From: SZUA-368 sp028533045
GTDB taxonomy: Bacteria > Spirochaetota > Spirochaetia > DSM-2461
Direction: 5' to 3'
Length of the DNA: 64,000 nt
Assembly (NCBI GenBank): GCA_050031985.1
Contig: JBNAIG010000035.1
Span: forward strand, 186,001-250,000
In this document: piece by piece, positions 1 to 7,745 of the stretch
How the letters are laid out: each line of letters opens with the position of its first letter
Numbering within the stretch: the stretch's first letter is position 1
Made by a program: the position numbers and the translations under genes
Notes under the pieces: model-generated
Database searches by the model: none
Seen by the model: only the letters and a program-made list of their open reading frames with translations
Told to the model about the DNA's origin: nothing

Positions 1-508
1 CAATGTGAATATCATATTCCTTTTCGGAACTCTCGAATTCAGAAAGATAATAACGGCTTTCTGCTGTTTTGACATAGAGAGTCCAGTCTTCCATTTTAAT
101 AGTATCCCCCGGTAAAGCAACGATACGTTTAATCATATATCGATTAATCCACCCTTCCCTGGGATAAAAAGAGACTTGCACTTTTTGAAAAGTTAAAAAG
201 GCTACGACTTTATTTAAACCGTCAACCAGTTTTACTTCTTTCTCATAATAGGGAGCTTCTATGAGGACAACATCCCCTCTGTTTAATCTCGCCGAACTCA
301 CATTGGGACGATAGAGGGAACAGCTTCCTTTCTCCAAGGTAGGTTCCATAGAGAGAGAACCGGACTTTATCGTATTGATTACATAGCTCGTAAAAAAGAG
401 AAAGAGAACGACGGAAAGAACAATTTTGAGGATAAAAATATTTCGTTTGTGAATAGAACTTAAACGGTCTCTGGATGATAAGCGACGCTGTGTTTTACTA
501 AATGGCAT
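1..508 (-). CDS. lepB: Signal peptidase I, C-terminus beyond window
   Basis: Membrane serine protease that removes signal peptides from exported proteins. The reading frame opens at ATG 508 behind a GGAG motif and runs off the left edge, so about 169 residues are visible. Seen: a basic N-terminus, one transmembrane segment at about residues 23-45, the catalytic-serine motif SMEPT (Ser53) and the lysine box RYMIKRIVALPGD (catalytic Lys127). These are the family S26 box B and box D motifs in the right order. It is divergent from smpB. A fair promoter precedes it on the minus strand (TTGTTC, 17 bp, TATTCT at 557-529). The C-terminal boxes cannot be checked. Confidence 0.9.
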   Translation of the reverse strand, partial: MPFSKTQRRLSSRDRLSSIHKRNIFILKIVLSVVLFLFFTSYVINTIKSGSLSMEPTLEKGSCSLYRPNVSSARLNRGDVVLIEAPYYEKEVKLVDGLNKVVAFLTFQKVQVSFYPREGWINRYMIKRIVALPGDTIKMEDWTLYVKTAESRYYLSEFESSEKEYDIHI

Positions 509-528
509 TGTATCTCCCGAATAAAAAA

Positions 529-557
529 AGAATATCATAAACAATTCAGTAGAACAA
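529..557 (-). promoter_or_regulatory. Putative sigma70-type promoter of lepB
   Basis: On the minus strand TTGTTC (557-552) and TATTCT (534-529) are separated by 17 bp, about 20 bp upstream of the lepB start codon. Pattern match by eye only. Confidence 0.4.
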
Positions 558-565
558 CATTAAAA

Positions 566-594
566 TGGACAGCTTCCTTTTTTTTTGTTACTAT
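566..594 (+). promoter_or_regulatory. Putative promoter of smpB, possibly leaderless
   Basis: TGGACA (566-571) and TACTAT (589-594) are 17 bp apart, and the smpB ATG follows only 8 nt after the -10 element. No Shine-Dalgarno is present between them, so transcription would start at or next to the start codon. Confidence 0.4.
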
Positions 595-602
595 ACTTTC
601 TT

Positions 603-1076
603 ATGGCAGTTAAATCAAAAAAGAAAGAAGGTCTACTGGCGGAAAACCGCAAAGCCCGTTTTAATTACATTATTGAAGAGACCTTGGAATGCGGCATAGT
701 TCTTCAAGGCACGGAAGTTAAAGCAGTTAAGGCAGGACATATCTCTTTTCAGGACTCCTTTGTAGAGATCACTCGAGGTGAACTATATATCAAAAACCTC
801 CATATAACGCCCTGGGAATACGGCAATATATTCAATCACCGGCCCGATCGCTATAGAAAGCTCCTTGCTCATAAAAAAGAGATAGAGAAACTGGACCGTA
901 AAGTTAATGAAAGGGGCTATACAATAGTTCCTTTAAAGTTCTACCTTGTTAAAGGAAGAGTCAAGGTGGAAATAGGTCTGGGAAAGGGTAAAAAAGCCTA
1001 TGACAAACGGTCTACCATCCGGGACAGGGATGTTAAAAGAGATATGGATCGGGAAGTAAAAAAGAAATACTTATAG
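603..1076 (+). CDS. smpB: SsrA-binding protein SmpB
   Basis: Binds tmRNA and brings it to stalled ribosomes for trans-translation. The 157-residue protein has the usual length and layout: NRKARFNYII at the start, the LQGTEVKAVKAGH core of the OB-type barrel, LHITPW, and a strongly basic C-terminal tail (KKAYDKR, then RDRDVKRDMDREVKKKYL) that mimics a tRNA anticodon arm. An upstream ATG at 585 would add six residues unlike the family. ATG 603 gives the standard beginning MAVKSKKK. There is no Shine-Dalgarno, and a -10 element lies immediately upstream. The tmRNA gene itself was not seen in this window. Confidence 0.95.
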   Translation: MAVKSKKKEGLLAENRKARFNYIIEETLECGIVLQGTEVKAVKAGHISFQDSFVEITRGELYIKNLHITPWEYGNIFNHRPDRYRKLLAHKKEIEKLDRKVNERGYTIVPLKFYLVKGRVKVEIGLGKGKKAYDKRSTIRDRDVKRDMDREVKKKYL

Positions 1077-1091
1077 GATTTTTAACAACAG

Positions 1092-1120
1092 TTGACAAAG
1101 AATTCATAATACATTATATT
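1092..1120 (+). promoter_or_regulatory. tRNA-Val promoter
   Basis: Consensus TTGACA (1092-1097), 17 bp spacer, TATATT (1115-1120), then 12 bp to the 5' end of the tRNA. It is one of the best sigma70-type matches in the window. Confidence 0.75.
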
Positions 1121-1132
1121 GCTGAGCGTATT

Positions 1133-1206
1133 GGAGAATTAGCTCAGCTGGTTAGAGTACTTGCTTGACATGCAAGGGGTCGATGGTTCGAGTCCATTAT
1201 TCTCCA
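1133..1206 (+). tRNA. tRNA-Val (anticodon GAC)
   Basis: Cloverleaf folded by hand: acceptor stem GGAGAAT (1133-1139) with ATTCTCC (1199-1205), D arm AGCTCAGCTGGTTAGAG, anticodon stem CTTGC/GCAAG around loop TTGACAT, so the anticodon is GAC (valine). The T arm carries TTCGAGT. Discriminator base is A1206. CCA is not encoded, so it must be added by tRNA nucleotidyltransferase. It has its own promoter and lies between smpB and the converging cheY. Confidence 0.93.
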
Positions 1207-1212
1207 AAGCAC

Positions 1213-1261
1213 AAAAAAAAGGGGTTAAAGGCAATTCGGAAGCTGCCTTTAACCCTTTTTT
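1213..1261. terminator. Bidirectional intrinsic terminator
   Basis: Perfect 12-bp inverted repeat (1222-1233 with 1244-1255) around a 10-nt loop, with an A-run on the left and a T-run on the right. It can stop the tRNA transcript rightward and the cheA-W-X-Y transcript leftward. Confidence 0.85.
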
Positions 1262-1279
1262 ATATCCTAAGCGGTTTAT

Positions 1280-1714
1280 CTATTTAAAGACACTTACCAC
1301 CCTTTCAAGAACCTGACTCCTGTTCAGGGGTTTAACAATATAGTTTTTTGCCCCAACCATAAGGGATTTCTTAACCAAATCCTGCTTTCCCAAGGCGCTA
1401 ACCATAATAACCTTGGCATCCTTATCAAATTCAATTATTTTCTCTAGAGCGGTAATACCATCCATTTTGGGCATGGTAATATCCATTGTCACCAAGTCTA
1501 CGTTGGGATAGAGTTCTTTATACTTTTCAACTCCCTCCTCACCGTCTGCGGCTGTAGCAATGACATCAAAACCTTCAGAAGTAAGAATCTGATTGATCTG
1601 CTTGGTAACAAACATGGAATCATCAACAACCAAAACACGATAGGCCTTACCGTCTGAACTCATACCTTCCGGGTCTCTTTCGTTTAATGAAGGAAAATCA
1701 CTAGTTGTTTTCAT
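1280..1714 (-). CDS. cheY: Chemotaxis response regulator CheY
   Basis: Single receiver domain that takes phosphate from CheA and acts on the flagellar motor switch. Seen: acidic pair in VVDDS (Asp31-Asp32), phospho-acceptor Asp78 in TMDITMPKMDG, Ser106 in VSA, Lys128 in VKPL. At 144 residues it is longer than the usual 120-130, because about 24 residues precede the domain. The start lies behind GGAGCGTAGGAAAG. It is last in the cheA-cheW-cheX-cheY operon and is followed by a strong terminator. There is no output domain, which fits CheY rather than a transcription factor. Confidence 0.93.
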   Translation of the reverse strand: MKTTSDFPSLNERDPEGMSSDGKAYRVLVVDDSMFVTKQINQILTSEGFDVIATAADGEEGVEKYKELYPNVDLVTMDITMPKMDGITALEKIIEFDKDAKVIMVSALGKQDLVKKSLMVGAKNYIVKPLNRSQVLERVVSVFK

Positions 1715-1729
1715 CTTTCCTACGCTCCT

Positions 1730-2194
1730 TTAAACCCGTTCTCTAATGGCAACATTGATTTCGACAAGCCCCTGGGGAACGCTCAAAGGTACAATCAAAG
1801 CTTCCACGTTAAGGTCAGTAACCTGCATGTTTTCCCCCGTAATAATAGAAGGTGGTGTCAGGTCAAACTTGAATCCCAAATCGTGAAGCTTTGTTACAGC
1901 CTGACCGGTTACCATATTGGCAAGCTCAGTAATAGTCGCTTTAACAAGTTCATCAAGCTCGGTAAGTTTCTCCCCGTTCATGGCGGAAGCAATACCGAGT
2001 GCCGATTCCTTAGACATATCAATAAGAACACGGCCTTCCACATCCCCGGCCAAACCGACAAGGGCAGCCACACCCATAACGGGCTGGGAAGTTTTTTTAA
2101 GGTAAAGTTCTTTTCTGATCACGTCTTCCTGAAGTACTTCCTGCATAATGCTGAATGCTGCTTCAACAAAAGGATTAATGTATTCAACTCTCAT
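1730..2194 (-). CDS. cheX: CheY-P phosphatase CheX
   Basis: Removes phosphate from CheY-P, the role CheZ has in enterobacteria. The protein has 154 residues from ATG 2194, which is preceded by AGGAG with 9-nt spacing. A TTG 9 nt upstream abuts the AGGAG and is an unlikely start. The family motif E-x-x-N is present as Glu90-Leu-Ala-Asn93 in ITELANMV, the catalytic pair in CheC/CheX/FliY proteins. CheX in place of CheZ beside cheY is the normal spirochaete arrangement. It sits 15 bp ahead of cheY. Confidence 0.93.
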   Translation of the reverse strand: MRVEYINPFVEAAFSIMQEVLQEDVIRKELYLKKTSQPVMGVAALVGLAGDVEGRVLIDMSKESALGIASAMNGEKLTELDELVKATITELANMVTGQAVTKLHDLGFKFDLTPPSIITGENMQVTDLNVEALIVPLSVPQGLVEINVAIRERV

Positions 2195-2247
2195 TCGGTT
2201 CAACTCCTATCATTATCAATTATATACATTTTACTAATACTTACCAA

Positions 2248-3570
2248 TTATTTTTTAATATATACGTTAATTCCATCAACAACTTGCTCTTCAAAGCCCA
2301 TATTTACATCAATTTTCTCATGTTTACCAACCATAAGAACACCACCGGGCTTAAGATTTTCCATGACCAAACTGATCACATGCATCTGGGCTTCCGGTTT
2401 TAAGAGCGAGAGGAGATCTCGGATAACGACAAAATCGAGGGCGGGAAGATTGGCATTATTCACCATATCATGGTATTCAAAAATGACAGAATTCCTGATT
2501 CCTTCATTAAACTGCCAGGACCCGGACACGGACTCAACAAGCTGATCCCTATAAAACTCAGGGGCAAAATCCTTATCGATATTAAGGGAAGGAGCCGTGG
2601 AAATGGCCATAAGATCATTATCGTAAGCAAGTATTTTCAAAAGAGTACCGGGATGTGTCTTTTTGACAATAGAGGCAAGGGAATAACTTTCCAGACCGTT
2701 CCCGCAACCGCCGTTAAGAATATAGAAGGTACTTCCCATATCCTGGGGAAGCAGCTTTTTAACCGCCTCTATATAGTCATTGTCCCAAAGATTACCCGTA
2801 TAGGGGGAGTGAAAGGGCTCCATAAACTTATAGGCATCATTTTCATCCTGAAATTGAACCTCCTTACCGGCCCCTCTTCTTCCTTTACTCCAGGATGAAT
2901 ACCGTTCCCTCACCCAATCCATATTCACGGAGGTAACGTGCATCTTGTTGAACGTAGCAAGGGATTCGGAAATAAACTTAATATTAAGTTCATCTTCCGA
3001 TTCATTACCTACGACTTCTGCAGCGACGGGAATATCGGCAACAACGGGCATACTAGCCGGTTCCAGACTATCCGTTTCTTCCGAATTGAAAATTCTTTCT
3101 ACATCGAGGATTACATAGAGCTTATTTTCCGACTCGACAATCCCGGATATATATTTGACATTTATATCACCAAAAAGCGGATGGGGAGGCTGAATGGTTT
3201 CGGAAGGAATTCCAACTACCTTATCAATTGTATCGACAATTACGGCTATAGTATGATCTTCCAAACGGAGAATTATCATATTCTCAAGATCTCTTGCGGT
3301 ACTCCTGTCGTGGGAATTCATCTGGTTGAAGAAGACACGCAAATCTATAACAGAAATTATGTCTCCCCGCAGATTATATACCCCGACGACGAAGGGAGCC
3401 GCATTGGGAACATAGGTAAATTTATTATCCTTGGAAATTTCCTTTACCTTCATGATATCAATGGCATAGTCCCTGCCGGCTAAAGTAAAAGTAACCATGC
3501 GAAAATCTACATTGGCCACATTGCTTTTTTCCTCTACAACCTGTTGCTGTTCCATAGTCAAATTATCCAT
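2248..3570 (-). CDS. cheW: CheW adaptor fused to CheR-like domain
   Basis: Couples receptors to CheA. Residues 22-165 form a complete CheW domain (FTLAGRDYAIDI, NLRGDIISVIDLR, ISGIVESENKLYVILDVERI). After an Ala/Pro/Glu linker, residues about 198-440 resemble the SAM-binding half of CheR: GGCGNGLESYSLAS (287-300) where CheR has a GCSxGEEPYS-type motif, AYDNDLMAIS for the acidic ribose-binding turn, LDFVVIRDLLSLL, and LKPGGVLMVGKHE. The CheR N-terminal helical domain and its receptor-methylation motif are absent, so catalysis is doubtful and a structural role is possible. CheW-CheR-like fusions are known from spirochaetes. ATG 3570 has GAGGAG upstream; cheA ends 12 bp before it. Confidence 0.9.
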   Translation of the reverse strand: MDNLTMEQQQVVEEKSNVANVDFRMVTFTLAGRDYAIDIMKVKEISKDNKFTYVPNAAPFVVGVYNLRGDIISVIDLRVFFNQMNSHDRSTARDLENMIILRLEDHTIAVIVDTIDKVVGIPSETIQPPHPLFGDINVKYISGIVESENKLYVILDVERIFNSEETDSLEPASMPVVADIPVAAEVVGNESEDELNIKFISESLATFNKMHVTSVNMDWVRERYSSWSKGRRGAGKEVQFQDENDAYKFMEPFHSPYTGNLWDNDYIEAVKKLLPQDMGSTFYILNGGCGNGLESYSLASIVKKTHPGTLLKILAYDNDLMAISTAPSLNIDKDFAPEFYRDQLVESVSGSWQFNEGIRNSVIFEYHDMVNNANLPALDFVVIRDLLSLLKPEAQMHVISLVMENLKPGGVLMVGKHEKIDVNMGFEEQVVDGINVYIKK

Positions 3571-3582
3571 CCAAGGTCTCCT

Positions 3583-5955
3583 CTATCGAAAGGTTAAGGC
3601 ATTCTGCTGACGATTTTCCTGGGCTCTCTTAACCCCAAGATCCAGAAGCTGACTAACATCAATAATCAGCGAGACAGTACCGTCTCCCAAAATGGTCGCA
3701 CCGGCAATACCTGGCGAATTAGTATATCTGTCCTTCAAGGGCTTGATAACAACATCTTCTTCCCCGATCAGGGAATCGACCACAAGTCCCATTTTCTTAT
3801 CGCCCGATCCAACGATAACAACAAAGAGATGCTCCTTGTCCGACTCAGAAGGTATTCTAAATAACTTATCCAGTCGAAGAAGGGAGATAACATCACTTCT
3901 CACATTAAAAACTTCGTAATTATCGATGATCTTAATATCATCCGGTTTAATTCTGTGGCTCTCTATTACGGAAGTAATGGGAATAGCATAGATTTCCGTA
4001 CCTACCCTAACAAGAAGTCCCTGGACGATAGCCAAAGTCAAAGGAAGCTTAATCGTAAACTTGGTGCCTTTCCCCAATTCGGAATCAACACTAACCGAAC
4101 CGTTAAGCTTCTCTATTTCCTTTTTAACAACATCAAGCCCTACACCTCGACCGGAAACGTTGGTTACCGTCTTGGCTGTAGAAAAACCCGGTTCAAAAAT
4201 CAGGTTGTAAACATCCGCATCGGTAAGAGATTTGCCGGGATGAATGACGCCTCTCTCAATCGCTTTTGTCCTTATTCTTTCGGGATTTATACCGGCACCG
4301 TCATCGGAAACTTCGATGACAATCATATTTCCCTCATTACTGGCTTTGAGAAACAGAGTCCCCATTTCATCCTTACCGGCTTCGGTTCTTTCTTCGGGAT
4401 GTTCAATTCCGTGGTCCAGAGAGTTTCTTATACAGTGCATCAAAGGATCAAGCAACTGTTCGGTCACAGACTTATCAAGTTCCGTATCCTCCCCTTCAAT
4501 GACCAAGTCAACCTTCTTATCAAGTGATTTACAAAGGTCCCGAACCAGACGGGGAAATCGTGAAAAGATTTGATTAATCGGTACCATTCGAATCCTCAGG
4601 ATACCCTCATGCAAATCTCCCGTATTTCGACCGAGGTTTGCCGCCGTATTCTTAAAAACACCCAATGTTGTCTTGAGTTTCGAATCAAAACTGTCAAATA
4701 CGGCAAAAAGATCTTCGTACTGATTGGATAAATCATCTCGCAATTCAGCGGGTGACTCCCCTTTCTGAACCTTTTCCAAGATCTGGGGAATATTTTCAAA
4801 AAGAGTCTTTAATCTTTCCTTATACTCATTTTCGGCAACACTTAATTCTGTTGTGATATCAACAAACTGATTACTAATTTGATTAAAAGAGGCTTTGTTA
4901 ATAACGGCTTCAGAAACGAGGTTAAGAAGGTTATCAATTCGTTTGCTGTCGACTCTTAAAATGGACGATGAAGCGGCCTTTGATTTTTTCTTGGGAACAG
5001 GCTTCTTTTGAACCGCCGCTTCGGCCTGCGCTTCTTCAATCTCTTCCTGAATATTTTCTATAGACTTTTCTTCTGTACTTTCCACGACCTCTTTGGACAC
5101 ACTTGCTTTTTTCTCGACGGGAGTACTTGCCGGTACGGATACCGTAACTTCCTCTTTCTCAAAGACTTTTATATCTTCACCGTCAAGGTCGGAAACGGTA
5201 ACATTTGTGGTTACATCACTTATCGTTGCAGCCACTTTAAGATCCTCTTCTGAGTTCTCCGTAGCAACAAAATACTCAACAACGGCCCAATACTGATCTT
5301 CATAAAGTTTTTCAAAATCAGGAATGGTTTTGAGTATGGAACCTTTGTCTTTCAAACGGGCAAAGACCTGTATCCCCCCTACACTGTTCATTGGGTTAGA
5401 TTCATCAAAGGATACACTGACTTGATAAACTTTACCGTCACCGGCGGCTTCTTTTAATTCAAGCATCTCATATTCAGATACTGAAGTTGAGACATCATTT
5501 AGTTCGGGTTCATCCTTAGTCGCTGAAGCTTCGGGTGTAGTGACGGCGGCGGGAGTTCCTCCACCTAAAAATGCCTTTAACCTATCTTTAAGTCCACTAA
5601 TATCCTCATCGAAAACAGATCCATCCTGTCTTTCGGAGATCATACTTTTAATGGTGTCGATTGAGTTAAGAAGAACATCTACAACTCCTTCTGTAATCAC
5701 AACCTTATCGCTTCGTATTTCGTCAAGTAAGTCTTCTACAATATGAGTGAAGCCGGTAAGTTCTTCCATTTGAACTGTGGCAGATGATCCTTTTAAGGTA
5801 TGTGCGGCCCGAAATATTTCATCAATCGCTTCCTTATCACCGGGATTACTCTCAATAGCGAGAATATTTTGTTCAAGCAATTCTATCTGCTGAGTTGCCT
5901 CAATAAAAAAATCGTTTAGCAATTCTTCGTTATTCGGATCAAAATAATCACTCAT
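3583..5955 (-). CDS. cheA: Chemotaxis histidine kinase CheA
   Basis: Autophosphorylates under receptor control and passes phosphate to CheY. Domains in 790 residues: Hpt with AAHTLKGSS (His52); a CheY-binding-like P2 region at 175-255; a long acidic/basic linker to about 330; P3 dimerisation domain 336-456; ATPase 460-638 (NSLDHGIEHP, DDGAGI, GRGVGLDVV); and a C-terminal CheW-like P5 domain 640-785. The stretch between LLNLVSEAV and RIRMVPI is about 120 residues, some 55 more than in enterobacterial CheA, with a helical charged insert at about 375-430. Such an enlarged, discontinuous P3 is described for Treponema. First gene of the che operon, just downstream of flaA and its terminator. Confidence 0.95.
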   Translation of the reverse strand: MSDYFDPNNEELLNDFFIEATQQIELLEQNILAIESNPGDKEAIDEIFRAAHTLKGSSATVQMEELTGFTHIVEDLLDEIRSDKVVITEGVVDVLLNSIDTIKSMISERQDGSVFDEDISGLKDRLKAFLGGGTPAAVTTPEASATKDEPELNDVSTSVSEYEMLELKEAAGDGKVYQVSVSFDESNPMNSVGGIQVFARLKDKGSILKTIPDFEKLYEDQYWAVVEYFVATENSEEDLKVAATISDVTTNVTVSDLDGEDIKVFEKEEVTVSVPASTPVEKKASVSKEVVESTEEKSIENIQEEIEEAQAEAAVQKKPVPKKKSKAASSSILRVDSKRIDNLLNLVSEAVINKASFNQISNQFVDITTELSVAENEYKERLKTLFENIPQILEKVQKGESPAELRDDLSNQYEDLFAVFDSFDSKLKTTLGVFKNTAANLGRNTGDLHEGILRIRMVPINQIFSRFPRLVRDLCKSLDKKVDLVIEGEDTELDKSVTEQLLDPLMHCIRNSLDHGIEHPEERTEAGKDEMGTLFLKASNEGNMIVIEVSDDGAGINPERIRTKAIERGVIHPGKSLTDADVYNLIFEPGFSTAKTVTNVSGRGVGLDVVKKEIEKLNGSVSVDSELGKGTKFTIKLPLTLAIVQGLLVRVGTEIYAIPITSVIESHRIKPDDIKIIDNYEVFNVRSDVISLLRLDKLFRIPSESDKEHLFVVIVGSGDKKMGLVVDSLIGEEDVVIKPLKDRYTNSPGIAGATILGDGTVSLIIDVSQLLDLGVKRAQENRQQNALTFR

Positions 5956-6062
5956 ATCATACCTGCTTTTGGTTAGAATTTTTCTGTTGCCCTAATTCTA
6001 AACAATTTTCATTAAGATTGCATCCTTTTTTTTAATTTTTTAATGAAGGAAGTTTATAAACC

Positions 6063-6088
6063 AAAAAAGCCCCCTGTCTCCAGGGGGC
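6063..6088 (-). terminator. Intrinsic terminator after flaA
   Basis: On the minus strand an 8-bp GC-rich stem (6088-6081 with 6076-6069) and 4-nt loop are followed by six T residues. It lies between flaA and cheA, so it separates or attenuates flaA and che transcription. Confidence 0.8.
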
Positions 6089-6117
6089 ATTTACATTAAA
6101 TGTAATCAGTAGATTTC

Positions 6118-7107
6118 TTATTCAGCGGTAGTTGCATCACCACTGGTTGTTACGCCGTCACCGTCAACATGCATTTTCTGCTGTTCGATGTAACGAAGCA
6201 CCTGGAGATTACCAAGTCTTTTAATCTCATTTTTACGGCGTTCTTCTTCCCTGTCGGCAAGAATACCCCATACGGCTTCGTCATCAATTTCTTCATCAAC
6301 ATTTTCAAGAACAGCTAAGTCATAGGCTACACTAATATCCTTAACATAGGCGATAAAGTCACCCCCATCCATCATGGCATCCTTGTAAAAATCAATACTT
6401 TCGAAAGTAATGGAAGGTGCCATTGTGGGATAGAGAGCGGATCGTCTCATTTCTCTGTTTCTTACTTCAGTGATATAGTTCGGGTTTTCCCAAACAAGTT
6501 CTTTCCATCCCTCGAAATTGAGGTAACCGAAAGGAACGTTAATTCTTCCTTCCTGTTCATCTCTCAGGACAACAGCAATACCCTGATCGAAATTCATACC
6601 CTTAACATTGATGGAAACACTTTTAATAACTCCCACATTCTTAAGTACACCGTACCCGTTAAACTGATTACCCACACTGGCTTCTTCATCACCGGGATGA
6701 GTAGCATAAGCGGGAATCTCAAAGGGGGGTTTTACAAAACCGTAAGAATTGAAACTCTGCTCGGGATAGTGGATTCTAATACCGATAACAGTTTCACCGG
6801 GGAAATTGATCGCACCTTCAGGTACGGAAACTTCCTTCACGTAGGAAAGACGGTCGTTCAGTACAGTTCGGGAAGATGAAGTCAACTCTACTTCCCAATT
6901 CTCAATATATAGAGAAGAAACCATCTTTGATTTTTCATCTTCAGAATAGCGTGTACCTGCTTCACTACCATAATCCATTATCGTAGCGGGGTTCTGGCCT
7001 GTGTCATCTGCTGTAAGCATGGAAAAGTCGATAAGGATATCTTCCTTGGCAAATACAGCAGAAGTCATTAACGTAAGCACTAATAGGACAACTATAAACC
7101 TCTTCAT
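6118..7107 (-). CDS. flaA: Periplasmic flagellar sheath protein FlaA
   Basis: Outer-layer protein of the spirochaete periplasmic flagellar filament. Seen: an N-terminal signal peptide (about 20 residues, cleavage after VFA before KED), consistent with Sec export to the periplasm, and 329 residues, typical for the family. Recognisable stretches include IGIRIHYPEQ, VKPPFEIPAY, VGVIKSVSINVKG and a C-terminal EERRKNEIKRLGNLQVLRYIE segment. The start has AAGGAG 8 nt upstream and a near-consensus promoter. The position upstream of cheA matches the flaA-che arrangement of other spirochaetes. The last 15 residues are rich in Gly, Asp and Thr. Confidence 0.92.
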   Translation of the reverse strand: MKRFIVVLLVLTLMTSAVFAKEDILIDFSMLTADDTGQNPATIMDYGSEAGTRYSEDEKSKMVSSLYIENWEVELTSSSRTVLNDRLSYVKEVSVPEGAINFPGETVIGIRIHYPEQSFNSYGFVKPPFEIPAYATHPGDEEASVGNQFNGYGVLKNVGVIKSVSINVKGMNFDQGIAVVLRDEQEGRINVPFGYLNFEGWKELVWENPNYITEVRNREMRRSALYPTMAPSITFESIDFYKDAMMDGGDFIAYVKDISVAYDLAVLENVDEEIDDEAVWGILADREEERRKNEIKRLGNLQVLRYIEQQKMHVDGDGVTTSGDATTAE

Positions 7108-7150
7108 TAATTAACTCCTTTTAATTTGACGTAAAAATCTACTAACTCAA

Positions 7151-7178
7151 ATTATACTTACACCAATAGGTTTGTCAA
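7151..7178 (-). promoter_or_regulatory. flaA promoter
   Basis: Minus strand TTGACA (7178-7173), 16-bp spacer, TATAAT (7156-7151), about 44 bp before the flaA start. Consensus housekeeping elements rather than a sigma28-type flagellar promoter. Confidence 0.75.
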
Positions 7179-7235
7179 CGAATTATTTTTTTTTTTGCCC
7201 TTTTTGATTTTTTTTGTATTCATCCAAGGGGCTTT

Positions 7236-7742
7236 TTATATTTGTGTGTCCCTGAACACGTAGGAATGGGGAACCTCGCCGTCAATAGTGAATAGAACTT
7301 GTTCCAGATAGGAAAAATTGAAACGAAGGTTCTTTTCGAGAATGGCCAGCATTCGGTCACCGTCAATCTCTGATGAATGACTTTCCGACAAATCAAGCAG
7401 TTCCAGAGAAAGGTCTACATAAAGAACTTCCTTCTCCTTATCATAGATGAGGGAATTAATTACGACACCTTCCGGCACGGTTTCATTCAAATGATAGTCA
7501 TAGGGTTCGAGTAGCGCCTCAGCCAAAAGAGCTTTCATACTTTCTTCTCTACTGTGTTTCCGAGGAATAATATGCAAATCCCCGGATACTGCATTATAGT
7601 CATCCTGGGGAAAGAATAACATAACCCGCTTTTTATCCGGTCCGAAGACCAGAAAAAGAAGAAGACTAAAAGAGAACACAGCTCCCAATATGATAGCTAT
7701 ATTTTTCGTGGTAAGGGAAAATCCCTTTATTTTATTTAACAT
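7236..7742 (-). CDS. GerMN-domain membrane protein
   Basis: 168 residues. One transmembrane helix (about 14-34) anchors a C-terminal extracytoplasmic domain with the GerMN pattern: KRVMLFFPQDD, then a region carrying ALLAEALLEP, VPEGVVINSLIYDKEKEVLYVDLS, and a short C-terminal strand-helix part. GerMN domains occur in sporulation and envelope proteins, and their biochemical role is unsettled. It starts 3 bp after the ATP-grasp gene with AGGAG upstream, so it is the last gene of the leftward glycan-like operon. flaA follows with its own promoter. No spore genes are visible, so a cell-envelope role is more likely. Confidence 0.7.
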   Translation of the reverse strand: MLNKIKGFSLTTKNIAIILGAVFSFSLLLFLVFGPDKKRVMLFFPQDDYNAVSGDLHIIPRKHSREESMKALLAEALLEPYDYHLNETVPEGVVINSLIYDKEKEVLYVDLSLELLDLSESHSSEIDGDRMLAILEKNLRFNFSYLEQVLFTIDGEVPHSYVFRDTQI

Positions 7743-7745
7743 AGT

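Noticed and set aside
7236..7742. GerMN protein as evidence of sporulation
   Set aside because: GerMN domains occur in non-sporulating bacteria, and no other spore gene is in the window.
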